Source: Bacillus norwichensis (GTDB lineage: Bacteria > Bacillota > Bacilli > Bacillales > Bacillaceae_C). Taken from it: a stretch of DNA of 35,771 nt. Shown here in pieces: positions 23,281 through 33,007 of this stretch (the stretch's first letter is position 1; each line of letters opens with the position of its first letter). Location: contig NZ_JACSPV010000044.1 of the NCBI RefSeq assembly GCF_014836955.1, forward strand, positions 1-35,771, read 5' to 3'. A program made the position numbers and the translations under genes. Under the pieces are notes generated by a model that was not told the DNA's origin, did not search any database, and saw only the letters and a program-made list of their open reading frames with translations.

Positions 23281-24348
23281 TTATTTTTGAACCTTCAATT
23301 CCATCAAATACGCAGCCAATGCATCCAATTCTTGATCAGACATTTTTGGATACGTATCTGTCATTTTGTTGCCCGGTTTAATTTTTTCAGGATCTTTGAT
23401 CCATTTTTTAATTTCGTCTTCATTGTGATCGAGAATCCCTGCAACTCTTTCACGATCAGCAAACCCAGCAAGGTTTGGAGCAAGCTCTCCGCTTGGTTTC
23501 ACCTCAGGTGTTACTGCGTGACATGTAATACAGCTTTGGTTGAAGATTTCTTCACCTTGTTTTGCAAGATCTGTAGTTGGTTCTACAGGCTCTTTAGTAT
23601 TTTGCATGTCAGCAACCCAGTTTTCAAAATCTTTTTGTGGCAATGCTTTTACTTTGAAGTCCATCAAAGCATGTGAAGGACCACAGAGCTCAGCACATTT
23701 ACCATAGAAGAGATTTCCTGCTTCTTCAGCTTTGTCACTGTCGGCTATCAACCAGAACTTATTGACGTTTTCTGGGTTTGTATCCAGCTTACCACCTAAT
23801 GGCGGAATCCAGAAGGAGTGTTTTACGTCTTTACTTACTACTTGGAAGTAGACTTTTTCATCTGTTGGAATAACTAGGTCCTGGCTCGTTACAATTCCAA
23901 GATCCGGATATTCAAATTCCCACCAGTATAAGTGTGCATTGACGTTAACAACAAGAGCTTCCCGGTTTCCGTCAGCATCTTTCTTATCAATTGCAGAAAC
24001 ATCACCTTGGCTGAAAGTAACAGCAACTGTAGGTACTGCAAGGATTAGAAGTAAGATGATCGGAATAACAGTCCATACAATTTCTAGCGTGTGGCTGCCT
24101 TCTACCTGTTTCGGAATTCTTTCATCTTTACGTCGGAATTTAATAATGGCAAAAGTAAAGATAATTACTACAATAACGATTACCAGAGCCATGATCCCTA
24201 AACTGAGAAGAATGAGATCATATTGCTGTTTTCCAATTTCTCCTGCGGGAACCAGCCCGGATAGAAAAGGCTCGCCGCAACCTGAAAGCACGAGCGCCAA
24301 TATCGCTAAAACGGATAACAGACGCCACTTTTGCAGCCATAGTTTCAT
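23281..24348 (-). CDS. ctaC: Cytochrome caa3 oxidase subunit II with cytochrome c domain
   Basis: A 355-residue lipoprotein subunit. The lipobox LSGC (Cys near 24) is followed by two helices (about 42-66, 86-111), a CuA domain with CAELCGPSHALM (around 215-230), and a fused cytochrome c domain with CITCH (Cys273) and a likely Met ligand in GNKM (Met329). The fused cytochrome c makes this a caa3-type oxidase that accepts electrons outside the membrane. ATG 24348 follows GAGGGG. It heads ctaCDEF. In B. subtilis ctaB lies just upstream; here a 285-bp spacer with repeat copy 3 separates them. Confidence 0.97.
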   Translation of the reverse strand: MKLWLQKWRLLSVLAILALVLSGCGEPFLSGLVPAGEIGKQQYDLILLSLGIMALVIVIVVIIFTFAIIKFRRKDERIPKQVEGSHTLEIVWTVIPIILLLILAVPTVAVTFSQGDVSAIDKKDADGNREALVVNVNAHLYWWEFEYPDLGIVTSQDLVIPTDEKVYFQVVSKDVKHSFWIPPLGGKLDTNPENVNKFWLIADSDKAEEAGNLFYGKCAELCGPSHALMDFKVKALPQKDFENWVADMQNTKEPVEPTTDLAKQGEEIFNQSCITCHAVTPEVKPSGELAPNLAGFADRERVAGILDHNEDEIKKWIKDPEKIKPGNKMTDTYPKMSDQELDALAAYLMELKVQK

Positions 24349-24445
24349 AATTCAATCAAACCCCTCTTTCGTAAAATATCTTAGTGGTTGCAAGGACCGG
24401 GTCATTCTATGTGGATTTCTTTTAAAAAGAAAGAATTCCCAAGAT

Positions 24446-24638
24446 CAAATGCGCCTTGGCGTGTTAGCGCCCAGATTTTATCGAGCTTCGCTCAATCAAT
24501 TTCCTCTGAAAATCTGTGGCATCCGCCGGAGGCTTGAACTTTATTCAGCCGAGGTTTGAACCCCTGCTAAATGGAATGCAATAGGCATTCATCTCACCAA
24601 CCTACAAAAGCGGGAGACTTCTGCTGAATGCAGTTAAA
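24446..24638 (+). repeat. Interspersed structured repeat, family A, copy 3 (reaches the ctaB stop)
   Basis: Near-identical in layout to copy 2: opening hairpin CAAATGCGCC-TTGGCGTGTT, second hairpin at GAGCTTCGCTC, conserved CCTCTGAAAATCTGTGGC block, and arms AACTTTATTCAGC/GCTGAATGCAGTT. Its last bases, GTTAAA, contain the reverse complement of the ctaB stop codon (TAA at 24634-24636). It splits ctaB from ctaC. Confidence 0.8.
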
Positions 24639-25551
24639 TAACTGCGAAAATTACCATTGCTGTAAAAATAATGGTCAAATAGTTTAATGAATAGACAAAC
24701 ATGAGCGTTGCCCATTTTATGTCATTCTTCATTCTATAACCAGCAATTCCCATCACAAGCCAGCCAACATTTAATAGCGTGGCTAATACAACAAATGGTA
24801 TTCCCAATGCTGTCATAAAAAATGGAATCGGCAGCAACAAAGTTACCCACATGATAATGCTGCGCTTTGTAGCTGCAAAACCTTTCACGACAGGCAGCAT
24901 AGGTATACCGGCTGCTCTGTATTCCTCAGTTCTTCTCATAGCCAACGCATAAAAGTGAGGCGGCTGCCATATGAACATGATTAGAAACAACATCCATGCC
25001 ATCGTTGGCAAACTCGGATCGATTGCAGCCCATCCAATCAGCGGAGGAACCGCGCCGGACAAGCTTCCAATAACCGTGTTGCTTACAAGCTTCCGCTTAG
25101 CCCACATGCTGTAGATCACCACATAGCTAAACACCCCAACCATGCCGATGAAACCAGCTGTTGCATTGGTAAGAAAAATGAGAATTAAGCCCAATGTCAC
25201 GAAAGTAAACCCGACTGTAAGGACTTTCCCTCCACTAATTCGACCTGTAACTGTCGGCCTCGATTTTGTTCTTTCCATAATAGGATCAATGTCACGATCG
25301 ATATAATTATTGAAAGCACATGATCCGGCCATAATAAAGGCAGACCCAAGCAGCGTGAAAATAACAGTGTCCAAGGATTGGAGGAAATGCTGTCCATTAT
25401 ATATGAGTGCAAGCCATAGCCCTGCAAAAACAGGTATCAGGTTGGAATTAACAATTCCTATTTTGATCAAGGCCATAAAGTCCGACCAAGCAGTCGAAGG
25501 AGAGGCTTCCACTTCAGATATGTGGCGACTGTTTTCCATATCTTTTTCCAC
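24634..25551 (-). CDS. ctaB: Protoheme IX farnesyltransferase (heme O synthase)
   Basis: A 305-residue UbiA-family prenyltransferase that adds a farnesyl group to heme B to make heme O, the substrate of CtaA. About nine helices are present. The first Asp-rich motif is [19 protein letters not shown] (about 80-98); the conserved [28 protein letters not shown] (about 147-174) and [14 protein letters not shown] (about 194-207) follow. The start is GTG 25551, four to five nt after AAAGGAG; the ATG seven codons upstream has no SD. The stop lies in the terminal bases of repeat copy 3, so the extreme C-terminus (MVIFAVI) may have been shaped by that insertion. Confidence 0.96.
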   Translation of the reverse strand: MEKDMENSRHISEVEASPSTAWSDFMALIKIGIVNSNLIPVFAGLWLALIYNGQHFLQSLDTVIFTLLGSAFIMAGSCAFNNYIDRDIDPIMERTKSRPTVTGRISGGKVLTVGFTFVTLGLILIFLTNATAGFIGMVGVFSYVVIYSMWAKRKLVSNTVIGSLSGAVPPLIGWAAIDPSLPTMAWMLFLIMFIWQPPHFYALAMRRTEEYRAAGIPMLPVVKGFAATKRSIIMWVTLLLPIPFFMTALGIPFVVLATLLNVGWLVMGIAGYRMKNDIKWATLMFVYSLNYLTIIFTAMVIFAVI

Positions 25552-25755
25552 TCGTCTCCTTTCCCAAAACATATTTACATATAATTCTTACTATAGGCCA
25601 TCTCGAGACAACTTTCCTGTATTATGTATGATGTTTCAGTATTTGTTCACTTATTTTCCTGTTTTTTCAACTTTTACTTGAAAGCATGCCTAGAACTCCT
25701 GCACACATTATTGTAGCATACAGATGTTCAAAAGCCGAGCGCCGGTTGAACAGGA

Positions 25756-25763
25756 TTGTGAAC
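25756..25763 (+). promoter_or_regulatory. Possible ResD box in the ctaB-ctaA spacer
   Basis: TTGTGAAC matches the TTGTGAAN motif recognised by the respiratory regulator ResD, which activates ctaA in B. subtilis. A near match (AATGTGAA) lies on the other strand around 25806. Eight bases are weak evidence. The remainder of this 490-bp spacer is AT-rich with no gene; promoters for both divergent genes must be in it. Confidence 0.3.
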
Positions 25764-26043
25764 GAAGGCCTTCAACAATATATTTAATCATATAATTCAA
25801 CGTTTTTCACATTGCATTCAGCCATTATTTTGTCCAAAATGTGTCACCCAAAAAGAATATATATAACCAAAATTCACCAACCGCTCATAACATTACTATC
25901 AAAATTTATCGCTTTTTTCAAGTTTATACCTTTTTAGGTCGTGTTAACAAATTTGTCGGTTGTATTTTCGAGTCCGTTTATGTAGTATCAAAGTTGAATT
26001 TAATCATTCCAATAAAAATTAATAAAGATAAGTGGGTGAAATT

Positions 26044-27024
26044 TTGCACCGTAAGTTAAAATGGTTTGCCGTACTTACCACGGTTGTGATGGTTTTTGTC
26101 CTTCTGGGCGGTGCTTTGGTTACAAAGACTGATTCTGGCATGGGCTGTGGAAAATCATGGCCACTGTGTAACGGCCAACTAATACCAACCGAAATTACTG
26201 CTGAGCTTATCATTGAGTTTGCTCACCGGATCGTTTCCGGAAGTGCTGCTTTGCTCGTTTTGATCCTCTCCATTTGGGCGTGGAAAACGATTGGACACAA
26301 AAGGGAAACAAAAGCTCTTGCCATTCTTTCAGTTTTCTTTCTTATTTTACAGGCTTTAATTGGAGCAGCAGCGGTTGTGTGGGGCCAATCAAGCTTTGTA
26401 CTAGCACTTCATTTCGGAATCTCGCTCATATCCTTTGCCTCGGTATTTTTATTGACACTTCTCATTTTTGAAGTCGATAAAAAACTTGATACATCAAAAA
26501 TTAAGCTGGACAGAAAAATGAAATTCCATACGATTGGTGTTACAGTTTATTCCTATATTGTAGTTTACACTGGAGCCCTTGTTCGCCATACAGAAGCAAG
26601 CCTTGTTTGCAAAGATTGGCCATTCTGTTTAAACAGCACGCCTTTCTCTCTGCCAACAAATCTGTATGAATGGATACAAATGGGACACCGGTTCATGGCT
26701 GGCATCATATTTTTATGGATTGGCTATATTACTTGGATGGCAATCAAAAACTATAAAGACCAGATGGTTGTTGTCAAAGGATGGATCATTGCTTTTATTC
26801 TAGTGACGTTGCAGGTTGCTGCCGGAGCTGTTGTAGTATTTACAAGCCTAAATATTTATGTTGCACTAGCACATGCATTATTTATTACTTGTCTCTTCGG
26901 CTTATTGAGCTACTTTATCATGCTAATCACCAGAGGCAAGATGGAGTTCTCCCCTGCTTCTCAAACAGATGAAAAAGAAAATGCTCAAACTGACATCAAG
27001 TCGCCAAATATGATTACACAATAA
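26044..27024 (+). CDS. ctaA: Heme A synthase
   Basis: A 326-residue, eight-helix membrane enzyme that oxidises the C8 methyl of heme O to a formyl group, making heme A. GMGCGKSWPLC gives the catalytic cysteine pair Cys35/Cys42, and SLVCKDWPFC the second pair. The four heme-ligand His are in EFAHRIVSG (His61), LHFGIS, MGHRFMAG and LAHALF. I take TTG 26044 as start (MHRKLKWFAVLTT aligns with B. subtilis CtaA), preceded by GGGTGA; a GTG four codons upstream is possible. It is divergent from ctaB and convergent with pycA across a shared terminator. Confidence 0.96.
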   Translation: MHRKLKWFAVLTTVVMVFVLLGGALVTKTDSGMGCGKSWPLCNGQLIPTEITAELIIEFAHRIVSGSAALLVLILSIWAWKTIGHKRETKALAILSVFFLILQALIGAAAVVWGQSSFVLALHFGISLISFASVFLLTLLIFEVDKKLDTSKIKLDRKMKFHTIGVTVYSYIVVYTGALVRHTEASLVCKDWPFCLNSTPFSLPTNLYEWIQMGHRFMAGIIFLWIGYITWMAIKNYKDQMVVVKGWIIAFILVTLQVAAGAVVVFTSLNIYVALAHALFITCLFGLLSYFIMLITRGKMEFSPASQTDEKENAQTDIKSPNMITQ

Positions 27025-27054
27025 AAAATCTTGCGCAACTGCGCAAGATTTTTT
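27023..27054. terminator. Bidirectional terminator between ctaA and pycA
   Basis: A 14-bp inverted repeat (AAAAAATCTTGCGC and complement, loop AACT) whose A/T flanks give a T run on both strands. It overlaps the ctaA stop and lies 5 bp past the pycA stop. Confidence 0.93.
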
Positions 27055-27059
27055 GTCAT

Positions 27060-30000
27060 TTACTTTTCTACTTCTATCAATAAGTCACCTGGCTGGATAG
27101 CATCTCCTGAATGTACGAAGATATCTTTGACGATTCCTGAAAACGGAGCTTGAACGGTTGTCTCCATCTTCATCGCTTCAGTCAGTACAAGATGATCCCC
27201 TTTTTGCACCTTCTCACCTTTTTCGATAAGAACCTTCAGTACTGTTCCCGGCATCGTAGCTCCAATATGTGCCTGATTTTTCGGATCCGCCTTCTGCTTA
27301 AGTACCACAGTCGACTTGATGTTCTCATCTTTAATGACAACTTCTCTCGGCTGTCCATTCAGTTCAAAATAGACTACTCGCGTACCGTCCGGCTGCGGCT
27401 GCCCGATAGAGACAAGTTTAACTATCAAGGTTTTACCTGTTTCAATTTCTACTTCGATTTCTTCACCCAGCCTCATACCATGGACGAATGTTGGAGTATC
27501 AAGTACTGAAATGTCTCCAAATTGGTTCAGCGTCGCTATATACTCAAGAAATACCTTCGGATAAAGGGCATAGGCGATTACATCTTTTTGTGAAACATCC
27601 GGTCCCATTTCTTCTGTCAATTCTTCCTGAAGCTGGTCAAAATCTACGTCTTCTAGCAGCTCACCAGGTCTTACAGTGATCGGCTCGCGGTTTTTCAAGA
27701 TGACCCGCTGCAGTTCTAATGGAAAACCTCCGTGCGGCTGGCCTAAATAGCCTTCAAATAGTTCTACCACTGAATCCGGAAAGTCGATGGATTGTCCCCT
27801 TTCCAATACAGATTCCTCGTTTAAATCATTTTGGACCATAAATAGCGCCATGTCCCCAACCACTTTGGATGAAGGCGTCACTTTAACAATGTCTCCAAAC
27901 ATCCGATTGACCCGGCTGTACATATCCTTAACCTCATCCCAGCGACCACCTAACCCCACAGCTTTTGCCTGTTGTTGAAGGTTGCTGTATTGTCCACCGG
28001 GCATTTCATGTTTGTATACTTCAGTATGCGGAGCAAGCATACCGCTTTCAAAATCGTAGTAGTACTTGCGAACATCCTCCCAATAATAGGAAAGCTTCTC
28101 AAGAGAATCGATATCGATATTAATGGCCTTGTCCGTTCCTTCAAGCGCATAATACAGCGTATTCAAACTCGGTTGTGAAGTCAAACCAGCCATTGAACCC
28201 AGTGCTGTATCAATGATATCCACACCTGCTTCAATCGCTTTCGTATAAGTAAGAATGCCATTTCCGCTAGTGTCATGCATATGCAGATGGATCGGCAGAT
28301 CGACCGTTTCCTTCAGTTCGGAAATCAACCGATAGGCTGCTTCAGGCTTTAACAGACCAGCCATATCTTTGATCGCTAGCATATGAGCTCCTAACGCCTC
28401 CAGCTCCTTCGCCATAGATTTATAGTAATCAATATGGTATTTCGGTCTTTCAGCATCGTTGATATCCCCTGTATAGCAAATAGCCGCTTCAGCTACCTTG
28501 CCTGACTGGCGAACCGAATCAATCGCCACTTCCATACCTTTAACCCAGTTTAAACTGTCAAAAATTCGGAATACATCTATGCCTGCATTCGCAGATTCCC
28601 GGACGAAAGCCTTGATGACATTATCCGGATAGTTTTTATAGCCGACGGCGTTCGATCCCCTGAACAGCATTTGGAACAGAATGTTCGGCATTTTTTCTCT
28701 CAATTTGGAAAGCCGATCCCATGGGTCTTCCTTCAAGAATCGGTAAGCAACATCAAAAGTTGCACCTCCCCACATCTCCATAGAAAAGAGCTCTGGGAGA
28801 AGATGTGCAGTTGGTTCAGCTACCTGAACGAGATCGCGAGTACGGATACGAGTTGCAAGCAGCGACTGATGTGCATCACGAAACGTGGTATCCGTAATTA
28901 GGACTTCTTTCTGGTTTCTAACCCAGTCAACCAAACCATCGGCTCCCTGCGTGTCCAGAATCTGTTTGGTTCCTTGTGAAACGGTTTCATCCACTGGAAT
29001 AGAAGGAACTCTCGGGTCAGGTTCAATCGGCTTTTTCGTTTTCTCAATACCCGGGAATCCGTTGACCGTAACCGTCCCGATGTAGGTAAGCATTTTTGTA
29101 CCGCGGTCCTTGCTTTCAGCAAAGGAGAACAATTCTGGAGCACTGTCCAGAAAGGATGTATCATACTCGCCTGTAATGAACCGCTCGTGCTGCATAACAT
29201 TTATTAAAAATGGGATATTTGTTTTAATTCCGCGAATCCTGAATTCCTTCAGATTTCTGACCATTTTGGCTGCGGCTTGTTCAAATGTCAGAGCTTGAGT
29301 AGACAGCTTCATCAGCAAAGAATCATAATAAGGCGTGATGACAGCCCCCTGGAAACCGTTCCCGGCATCCATCCGAACACCAAATCCTCCACCTGTACGG
29401 AAAGCCATGATTTTTCCTGTATCCGGCATGAAATCATTTAAAGGATCCTCTGTCGTCACTCTCGCTTGGATGGCATATCCGTTCATTATAATATCTTCCT
29501 GTTTCGGAATCTGTACGGAATCCCCATGAAGCGAATACCCCTCGGCAATCAAAATCTGCGACTGTACAATATCAATGCCTGTAATCATTTCCGTGATTGT
29601 ATGTTCAACCTGAATTCTTGGATTGACCTCAATAAAATAAAACTGGTCGCCTTCTACAAGGAACTCTACCGTTCCAGCATTGAGATAACTCACATTTTTC
29701 ATTAGCTGTACGGCAGCCCCGCAAATTCTTTCACGCATTTCTTCATTTAGAGACACCGAAGGTGCAGTCTCCACTACTTTTTGATGGCGTCTTTGGACAG
29801 AGCAGTCACGCTCAAATAGATGGACGATATTTCCTTGAACATCTCCCAGTATCTGCACTTCAATATGCTTAGGATTTTCAATGAACTTTTCGACATAGAC
29901 CTCGTCATCGCCAAAAGCGGCCTTCGCTTCTGACTTTGCGCGTTCATATGCCTCCTTCAATTCCCCTTTGCTTCGGACGATACGCATACCGCGCCCGCCG

Positions 30001-30497
30001 CCGCCAAGAGACGCTTTCACCATAATCGGGTAACCGTATTCATTTCCAAAAGCAGCAGCTTCTTCCAAGCTCTCAACCGGACCATTACTGCCTGGGACAG
30101 CCGGTATGCCCGCAAGCACTGCCTGATGTTTCGCTTTGACCTTATCACCAAACATATCCAAATGCTGTATGGCTGGACCGATAAAAGTGATTCCCTCTTC
30201 GGCGCAGCGTTTGGCCAGCTCAATGTTTTCGGACAGAAATCCATAGCCTGGATGGATGGCATCTGCCTCGGAACGTTTAGCAATTTCTATGATGCCTTCA
30301 ATATCTAAATAAGCATCAATTGGTTTTTTTCCTTCTCCAACCAGATAGGCCTCATCCGCCTTATAGCGATGATAGGACCCCGAGTCTTCGCGAGAATAGA
30401 TCGCAACCGTGCGGATTCCGAGCTCTGTGCAGGCCCGAAACACACGGATGGCAATCTCTCCACGGTTAGCAACTAGTACTTTGTTAATCTTTGTCAT
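27060..30497 (-). CDS. pyc: Pyruvate carboxylase
   Basis: A 1145-residue multidomain enzyme that converts pyruvate, bicarbonate and ATP to oxaloacetate, replenishing the TCA cycle (B. subtilis PycA is 1148). In order: biotin carboxylase (1-~450; GGGGRGMR in the ATP-grasp, about 166-173), linker, carboxyltransferase of the HMGL/TIM-barrel type (~530-800; TFRDAHQSLLATRIRTRDL, and the metal site HLHMHDTSG), the conserved PYC/OADA domain (~850-1050) and a biotinyl domain with EAMKM (Lys1110). It is complete with no frameshift. ATG 30497 has SD AAGGGGAG. It lies 32 bp after ftsW, the same neighbour as in B. subtilis. Confidence 0.98.
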   Translation of the reverse strand: MTKINKVLVANRGEIAIRVFRACTELGIRTVAIYSREDSGSYHRYKADEAYLVGEGKKPIDAYLDIEGIIEIAKRSEADAIHPGYGFLSENIELAKRCAEEGITFIGPAIQHLDMFGDKVKAKHQAVLAGIPAVPGSNGPVESLEEAAAFGNEYGYPIMVKASLGGGGRGMRIVRSKGELKEAYERAKSEAKAAFGDDEVYVEKFIENPKHIEVQILGDVQGNIVHLFERDCSVQRRHQKVVETAPSVSLNEEMRERICGAAVQLMKNVSYLNAGTVEFLVEGDQFYFIEVNPRIQVEHTITEMITGIDIVQSQILIAEGYSLHGDSVQIPKQEDIIMNGYAIQARVTTEDPLNDFMPDTGKIMAFRTGGGFGVRMDAGNGFQGAVITPYYDSLLMKLSTQALTFEQAAAKMVRNLKEFRIRGIKTNIPFLINVMQHERFITGEYDTSFLDSAPELFSFAESKDRGTKMLTYIGTVTVNGFPGIEKTKKPIEPDPRVPSIPVDETVSQGTKQILDTQGADGLVDWVRNQKEVLITDTTFRDAHQSLLATRIRTRDLVQVAEPTAHLLPELFSMEMWGGATFDVAYRFLKEDPWDRLSKLREKMPNILFQMLFRGSNAVGYKNYPDNVIKAFVRESANAGIDVFRIFDSLNWVKGMEVAIDSVRQSGKVAEAAICYTGDINDAERPKYHIDYYKSMAKELEALGAHMLAIKDMAGLLKPEAAYRLISELKETVDLPIHLHMHDTSGNGILTYTKAIEAGVDIIDTALGSMAGLTSQPSLNTLYYALEGTDKAINIDIDSLEKLSYYWEDVRKYYYDFESGMLAPHTEVYKHEMPGGQYSNLQQQAKAVGLGGRWDEVKDMYSRVNRMFGDIVKVTPSSKVVGDMALFMVQNDLNEESVLERGQSIDFPDSVVELFEGYLGQPHGGFPLELQRVILKNREPITVRPGELLEDVDFDQLQEELTEEMGPDVSQKDVIAYALYPKVFLEYIATLNQFGDISVLDTPTFVHGMRLGEEIEVEIETGKTLIVKLVSIGQPQPDGTRVVYFELNGQPREVVIKDENIKSTVVLKQKADPKNQAHIGATMPGTVLKVLIEKGEKVQKGDHLVLTEAMKMETTVQAPFSGIVKDIFVHSGDAIQPGDLLIEVEK

Positions 30498-30529
30498 CTA
30501 AGCTCTCCCCTTCATAAACATCTATCTGT

Positions 30530-31759
30530 CTATTTAAGGTTCACCCATGGACGTTTATCTTGGTTGTTTTGCTGAATTCTGTCAGTCCGGGGAACAGGAA
30601 CAGTATTTTTAGTTTTGAATTTTTCCTCATATCGATTGAACATGGAAACGTTGGCTAAAATCCCCATCGCTATCGAAAGGACAAGGATAGAGGAACCACC
30701 ATAGCTGATAAATGGTAAAGGTACACCCGTGATAGGGATAATCCCCGACATACCTCCCAAATTAATAAACGCTTGTATTCCAATCATTCCTGATATCCCA
30801 ATCGCAAGCATGCTTCCAAATGGGTCGCGGCTCCTTGTACTGATATAAATTCCTCGTAAAACAATGTAGGTTAGGCCTCCCAGTACAAATACAACCCCGA
30901 AAACCCCCAGCTCCTCAGCAATGACCGACATAATAAAATCTGTATGAGCTTCCGGCAGATAGCCAAGTTTTTGGACACTTTGCCCTAATCCAAGACCTTT
31001 TAATCCGCCTGACCCAATAGCCAAATATGAATTCACCAATTGAAACCCTTCATTTTGACCTGTGCCGAACGGATCCAAAAATCCATAGATTCTGCCGAGT
31101 CGAGTCTCAGTAAATATCTTATCGGATTTTAAAATCACAAAAGGAGCAAGGACAGCAGCCAGAAGCACACCCAGCAGCCCCAGCTTGAAAATTGTTTTTA
31201 AACGCATTCCAGAACATAGAATGATCATTGCACCGATTAGAAAGGTGATGAGAGCTGTCCCATTATCTGGTTCCATTGCAATGAGGAAACAAACAAAAAT
31301 AAGGAACATCAGTGGCGGCAACACACCTTTATCCAGTTGGTTTATGTATGTCTGTTTCTTAGAATACACAGCGGATAAATAAATAATGATGCTCAGCTTG
31401 GCAAACTCCGAAGGTTGAATCTTCCTTGCACCTATTTTAATCCAGCTTTGAGCATTATTCGTTGCATGCCCGAAAATATCTACAGCAAAAAGACCAATGA
31501 CTGCTGCGACTGTAACAAAAATTAGAAATTTTTTACTTTTGTATGCTTTATATGGAAATAAAGCAAAAAATAAAAAAAATAAAAAACCTACTGCTAGATT
31601 GATTTTTTGCTTTTGATAAAAGAAATCTGGTGGATAATCATAATATTGAACCGCCATCACCATGCTTGCACTATAAATCATGATTAATCCGAAAAAGCAA
31701 AGAAGCAAATAAACAACGATGATTGAGTAATCATATGATTTCAAGATTTTTTTAAACAT
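30530..31759 (-). CDS. ftsW: FtsW/RodA/SpoVE-family SEDS glycosyltransferase, probably FtsW
   Basis: A 409-residue, ten-helix SEDS protein, the peptidoglycan polymerase of the divisome that pairs with a class B PBP. YSASMVMA (about 29-36), KLGYLPEAHTDFIMSVIAEELG (about 266-287) and GIIPITGVPLPFISYGGSSIL (about 335-355) are family signatures; the charged residues around AEELG are where the catalytic Asp/Glu region lies. The place next to pyc matches B. subtilis ftsW rather than rodA or spoVE. The SD (GGATG) is weak. About 190 bp separate it from ylaN, with a terminator between. Confidence 0.93.
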   Translation of the reverse strand: MFKKILKSYDYSIIVVYLLLCFFGLIMIYSASMVMAVQYYDYPPDFFYQKQKINLAVGFLFFLFFALFPYKAYKSKKFLIFVTVAAVIGLFAVDIFGHATNNAQSWIKIGARKIQPSEFAKLSIIIYLSAVYSKKQTYINQLDKGVLPPLMFLIFVCFLIAMEPDNGTALITFLIGAMIILCSGMRLKTIFKLGLLGVLLAAVLAPFVILKSDKIFTETRLGRIYGFLDPFGTGQNEGFQLVNSYLAIGSGGLKGLGLGQSVQKLGYLPEAHTDFIMSVIAEELGVFGVVFVLGGLTYIVLRGIYISTRSRDPFGSMLAIGISGMIGIQAFINLGGMSGIIPITGVPLPFISYGGSSILVLSIAMGILANVSMFNRYEEKFKTKNTVPVPRTDRIQQNNQDKRPWVNLK

Positions 31760-31876
31760 TATTTTTCATCCAATCTATCAGTCAGATTTCATAAAGCAGG
31801 GAATAACAGATTACTAGTTTCCTGTAAAAATGAAGCCTCCCGGCCTATAGAGTTGGATTCAGACATTCAATTAGAT

Positions 31877-31912
31877 AAAAAAACTCAAACAATTACAAAC
31901 GAACTGTTTGAG
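31877..31912 (-). terminator. Terminator of ylaN
   Basis: An 8-bp stem (CTCAAACA/TGTTTGAG) on the minus strand is followed by seven T. It lies ~38 bp after the ylaN stop and separates ylaN from ftsW. Confidence 0.8.
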
Positions 31913-31949
31913 CCTTATTGTTCGGTGAGGCGAAAGAGCTTGCACATTT

Positions 31950-32237
31950 TCATTTTTCACTTTCAGTAAATGCTTCGTGAAGCGCAGACAGCTTCCTTTC
32001 CAATGAAAAAATCAACTCTCTTCCATCCTTCTCATCAACCAGCCCAAGTCGGACGGCAAAATCTATCTCACGAGAAAGACCAAACATTTGAGTATCAAGA
32101 ACTTCCTCGTATAAAGGACATTGAGGCATTGTTAAGTTGTCCATTTGCACCTGAATCAAACACAAAATTTTTTCCGCGTCTGCCTTCAAGAGAGCGTAGG
32201 CTTTTTCCCGATGATTCAGCTTTATATCAGACACCAC
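31950..32237 (-). CDS. ylaN: YlaN family iron-responsive protein (UPF0358)
   Basis: A 95-residue helical protein nearly identical in its core to B. subtilis Yla[65 protein letters not shown] (9-72). YlaN has been reported to bind ferrous iron and to interact with Fur, relieving Fur repression; it is important for growth when iron is scarce. The start is GTG 32237 (or the GTG just after it), following AGGGGGAT. It is a single-gene unit with its own promoter and terminator. Confidence 0.94.
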   Translation of the reverse strand: MVSDIKLNHREKAYALLKADAEKILCLIQVQMDNLTMPQCPLYEEVLDTQMFGLSREIDFAVRLGLVDEKDGRELIFSLERKLSALHEAFTESEK

Positions 32238-32282
32238 ATTTTATCCCCCTATCTCCGGACAAATAGACAATACTATCTGTAA

Positions 32283-32311
32283 ATTTTACCCCTATTATTA
32301 TGAAATTGCAA
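32283..32311 (-). promoter_or_regulatory. Sigma-A-like promoter of ylaN
   Basis: On the minus strand TTGCAA, a 17-nt spacer and TAAAAT. The distance to the start codon leaves a ~40-nt leader containing the SD. Two mismatches from consensus overall. Confidence 0.6.
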
Positions 32312-32459
32312 GGGATTGGGTGTTATTTTTGTCCTTTTGCAATTGGAAAGTTTCTACACTTTCTCTTATTGTACCGCTACTACATGATAAAATCTCTCTA
32401 ACTTTTCATTTCATTTTTTTAGAGTTATACTATCTGAAGTGGAAAAGGAGGTAGCATGT

Positions 32460-32957
32460 ATGAATACAATCATGCCCATTAAAGGAAAAGTGAAGTTTCC
32501 AATCACATTGGACGCCGGAGTATGGATCTTTGACGATCGGCGAATTGATTTAAATACATATTTTACAGAAGAAAAAAATGAAGAGGATACGGATGAGGTA
32601 GAATTTACAGTGGCTTCCAAACACTGGGACCGTGTAATTAAAGAAGGCGCTGTATCACCTCCGACACTTAAGTCGGAACGCCAATTTGAAAAAGTGAAGG
32701 TTTTAACAGGTTCATTTGGGATCATATTGAAACCATTCTTGGAAAATGCAGAGCCGGAGCCCGGAGCTTCCGAACTTATTATTGAAACAACAACCGGTGA
32801 ACATTCCATATCACTCGATGAAGGCAAAGAATTGATTTTGGCGTTTTCCGAAAAGGGAAAACCGCTTAGTACAGACGGGCCGGTTCATGTATTATATCCA
32901 GATGGCTCTAATAAGGAAAACCCCATTAAAAATGTGAAGGGGTTTCGTGTGCAATAG
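32460..32957 (+). CDS. ylaL: YlaL-like conserved protein of unknown function
   Basis: A 165-residue acidic soluble protein, mostly predicted beta strand (VKFPITLDAGVWIFDDRRIDLNTYF, about 11-35; LIIETTTGEHSISLDEGKELILAFSEKGK). It corresponds in place and size to B. subtilis YlaL (159). No catalytic motif seen, no signal peptide. The ATG at 32460 follows a perfect AAGGAGG at 8 nt; the GTG seven codons earlier is upstream of that SD. B. subtilis has ylaM (glsA2, glutaminase) between ylaL and ylaN; it is not here. Confidence 0.82.
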   Translation: MNTIMPIKGKVKFPITLDAGVWIFDDRRIDLNTYFTEEKNEEDTDEVEFTVASKHWDRVIKEGAVSPPTLKSERQFEKVKVLTGSFGIILKPFLENAEPEPGASELIIETTTGEHSISLDEGKELILAFSEKGKPLSTDGPVHVLYPDGSNKENPIKNVKGFRVQ

Positions 32958-32964
32958 ATGTAAA

Positions 32965-32990
32965 GCAGGCGCTTCAACCGCCTGTTTTTT
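32965..32990 (+). terminator. Terminator of ylaL
   Basis: A 6-bp GC-rich stem (CAGGCG/CGCCTG, 7-nt loop) followed by six T, starting 8 bp past the stop. Confidence 0.85.
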
Positions 32991-33007
32991 GTTTTAACTG
33001 ATCTTCT

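Noticed and set aside
23939-24559. 206-codon plus-strand frame antisense to ctaC and running into repeat copy 3
   Set aside because: It is opposite a well-conserved gene, has no SD or recognisable domain, and its last part lies in a non-coding repeat.
29098-29910. Antisense frames within pyc as possible genes
   Set aside because: They are short shadows of a highly conserved, intact enzyme gene, without SD or domain.
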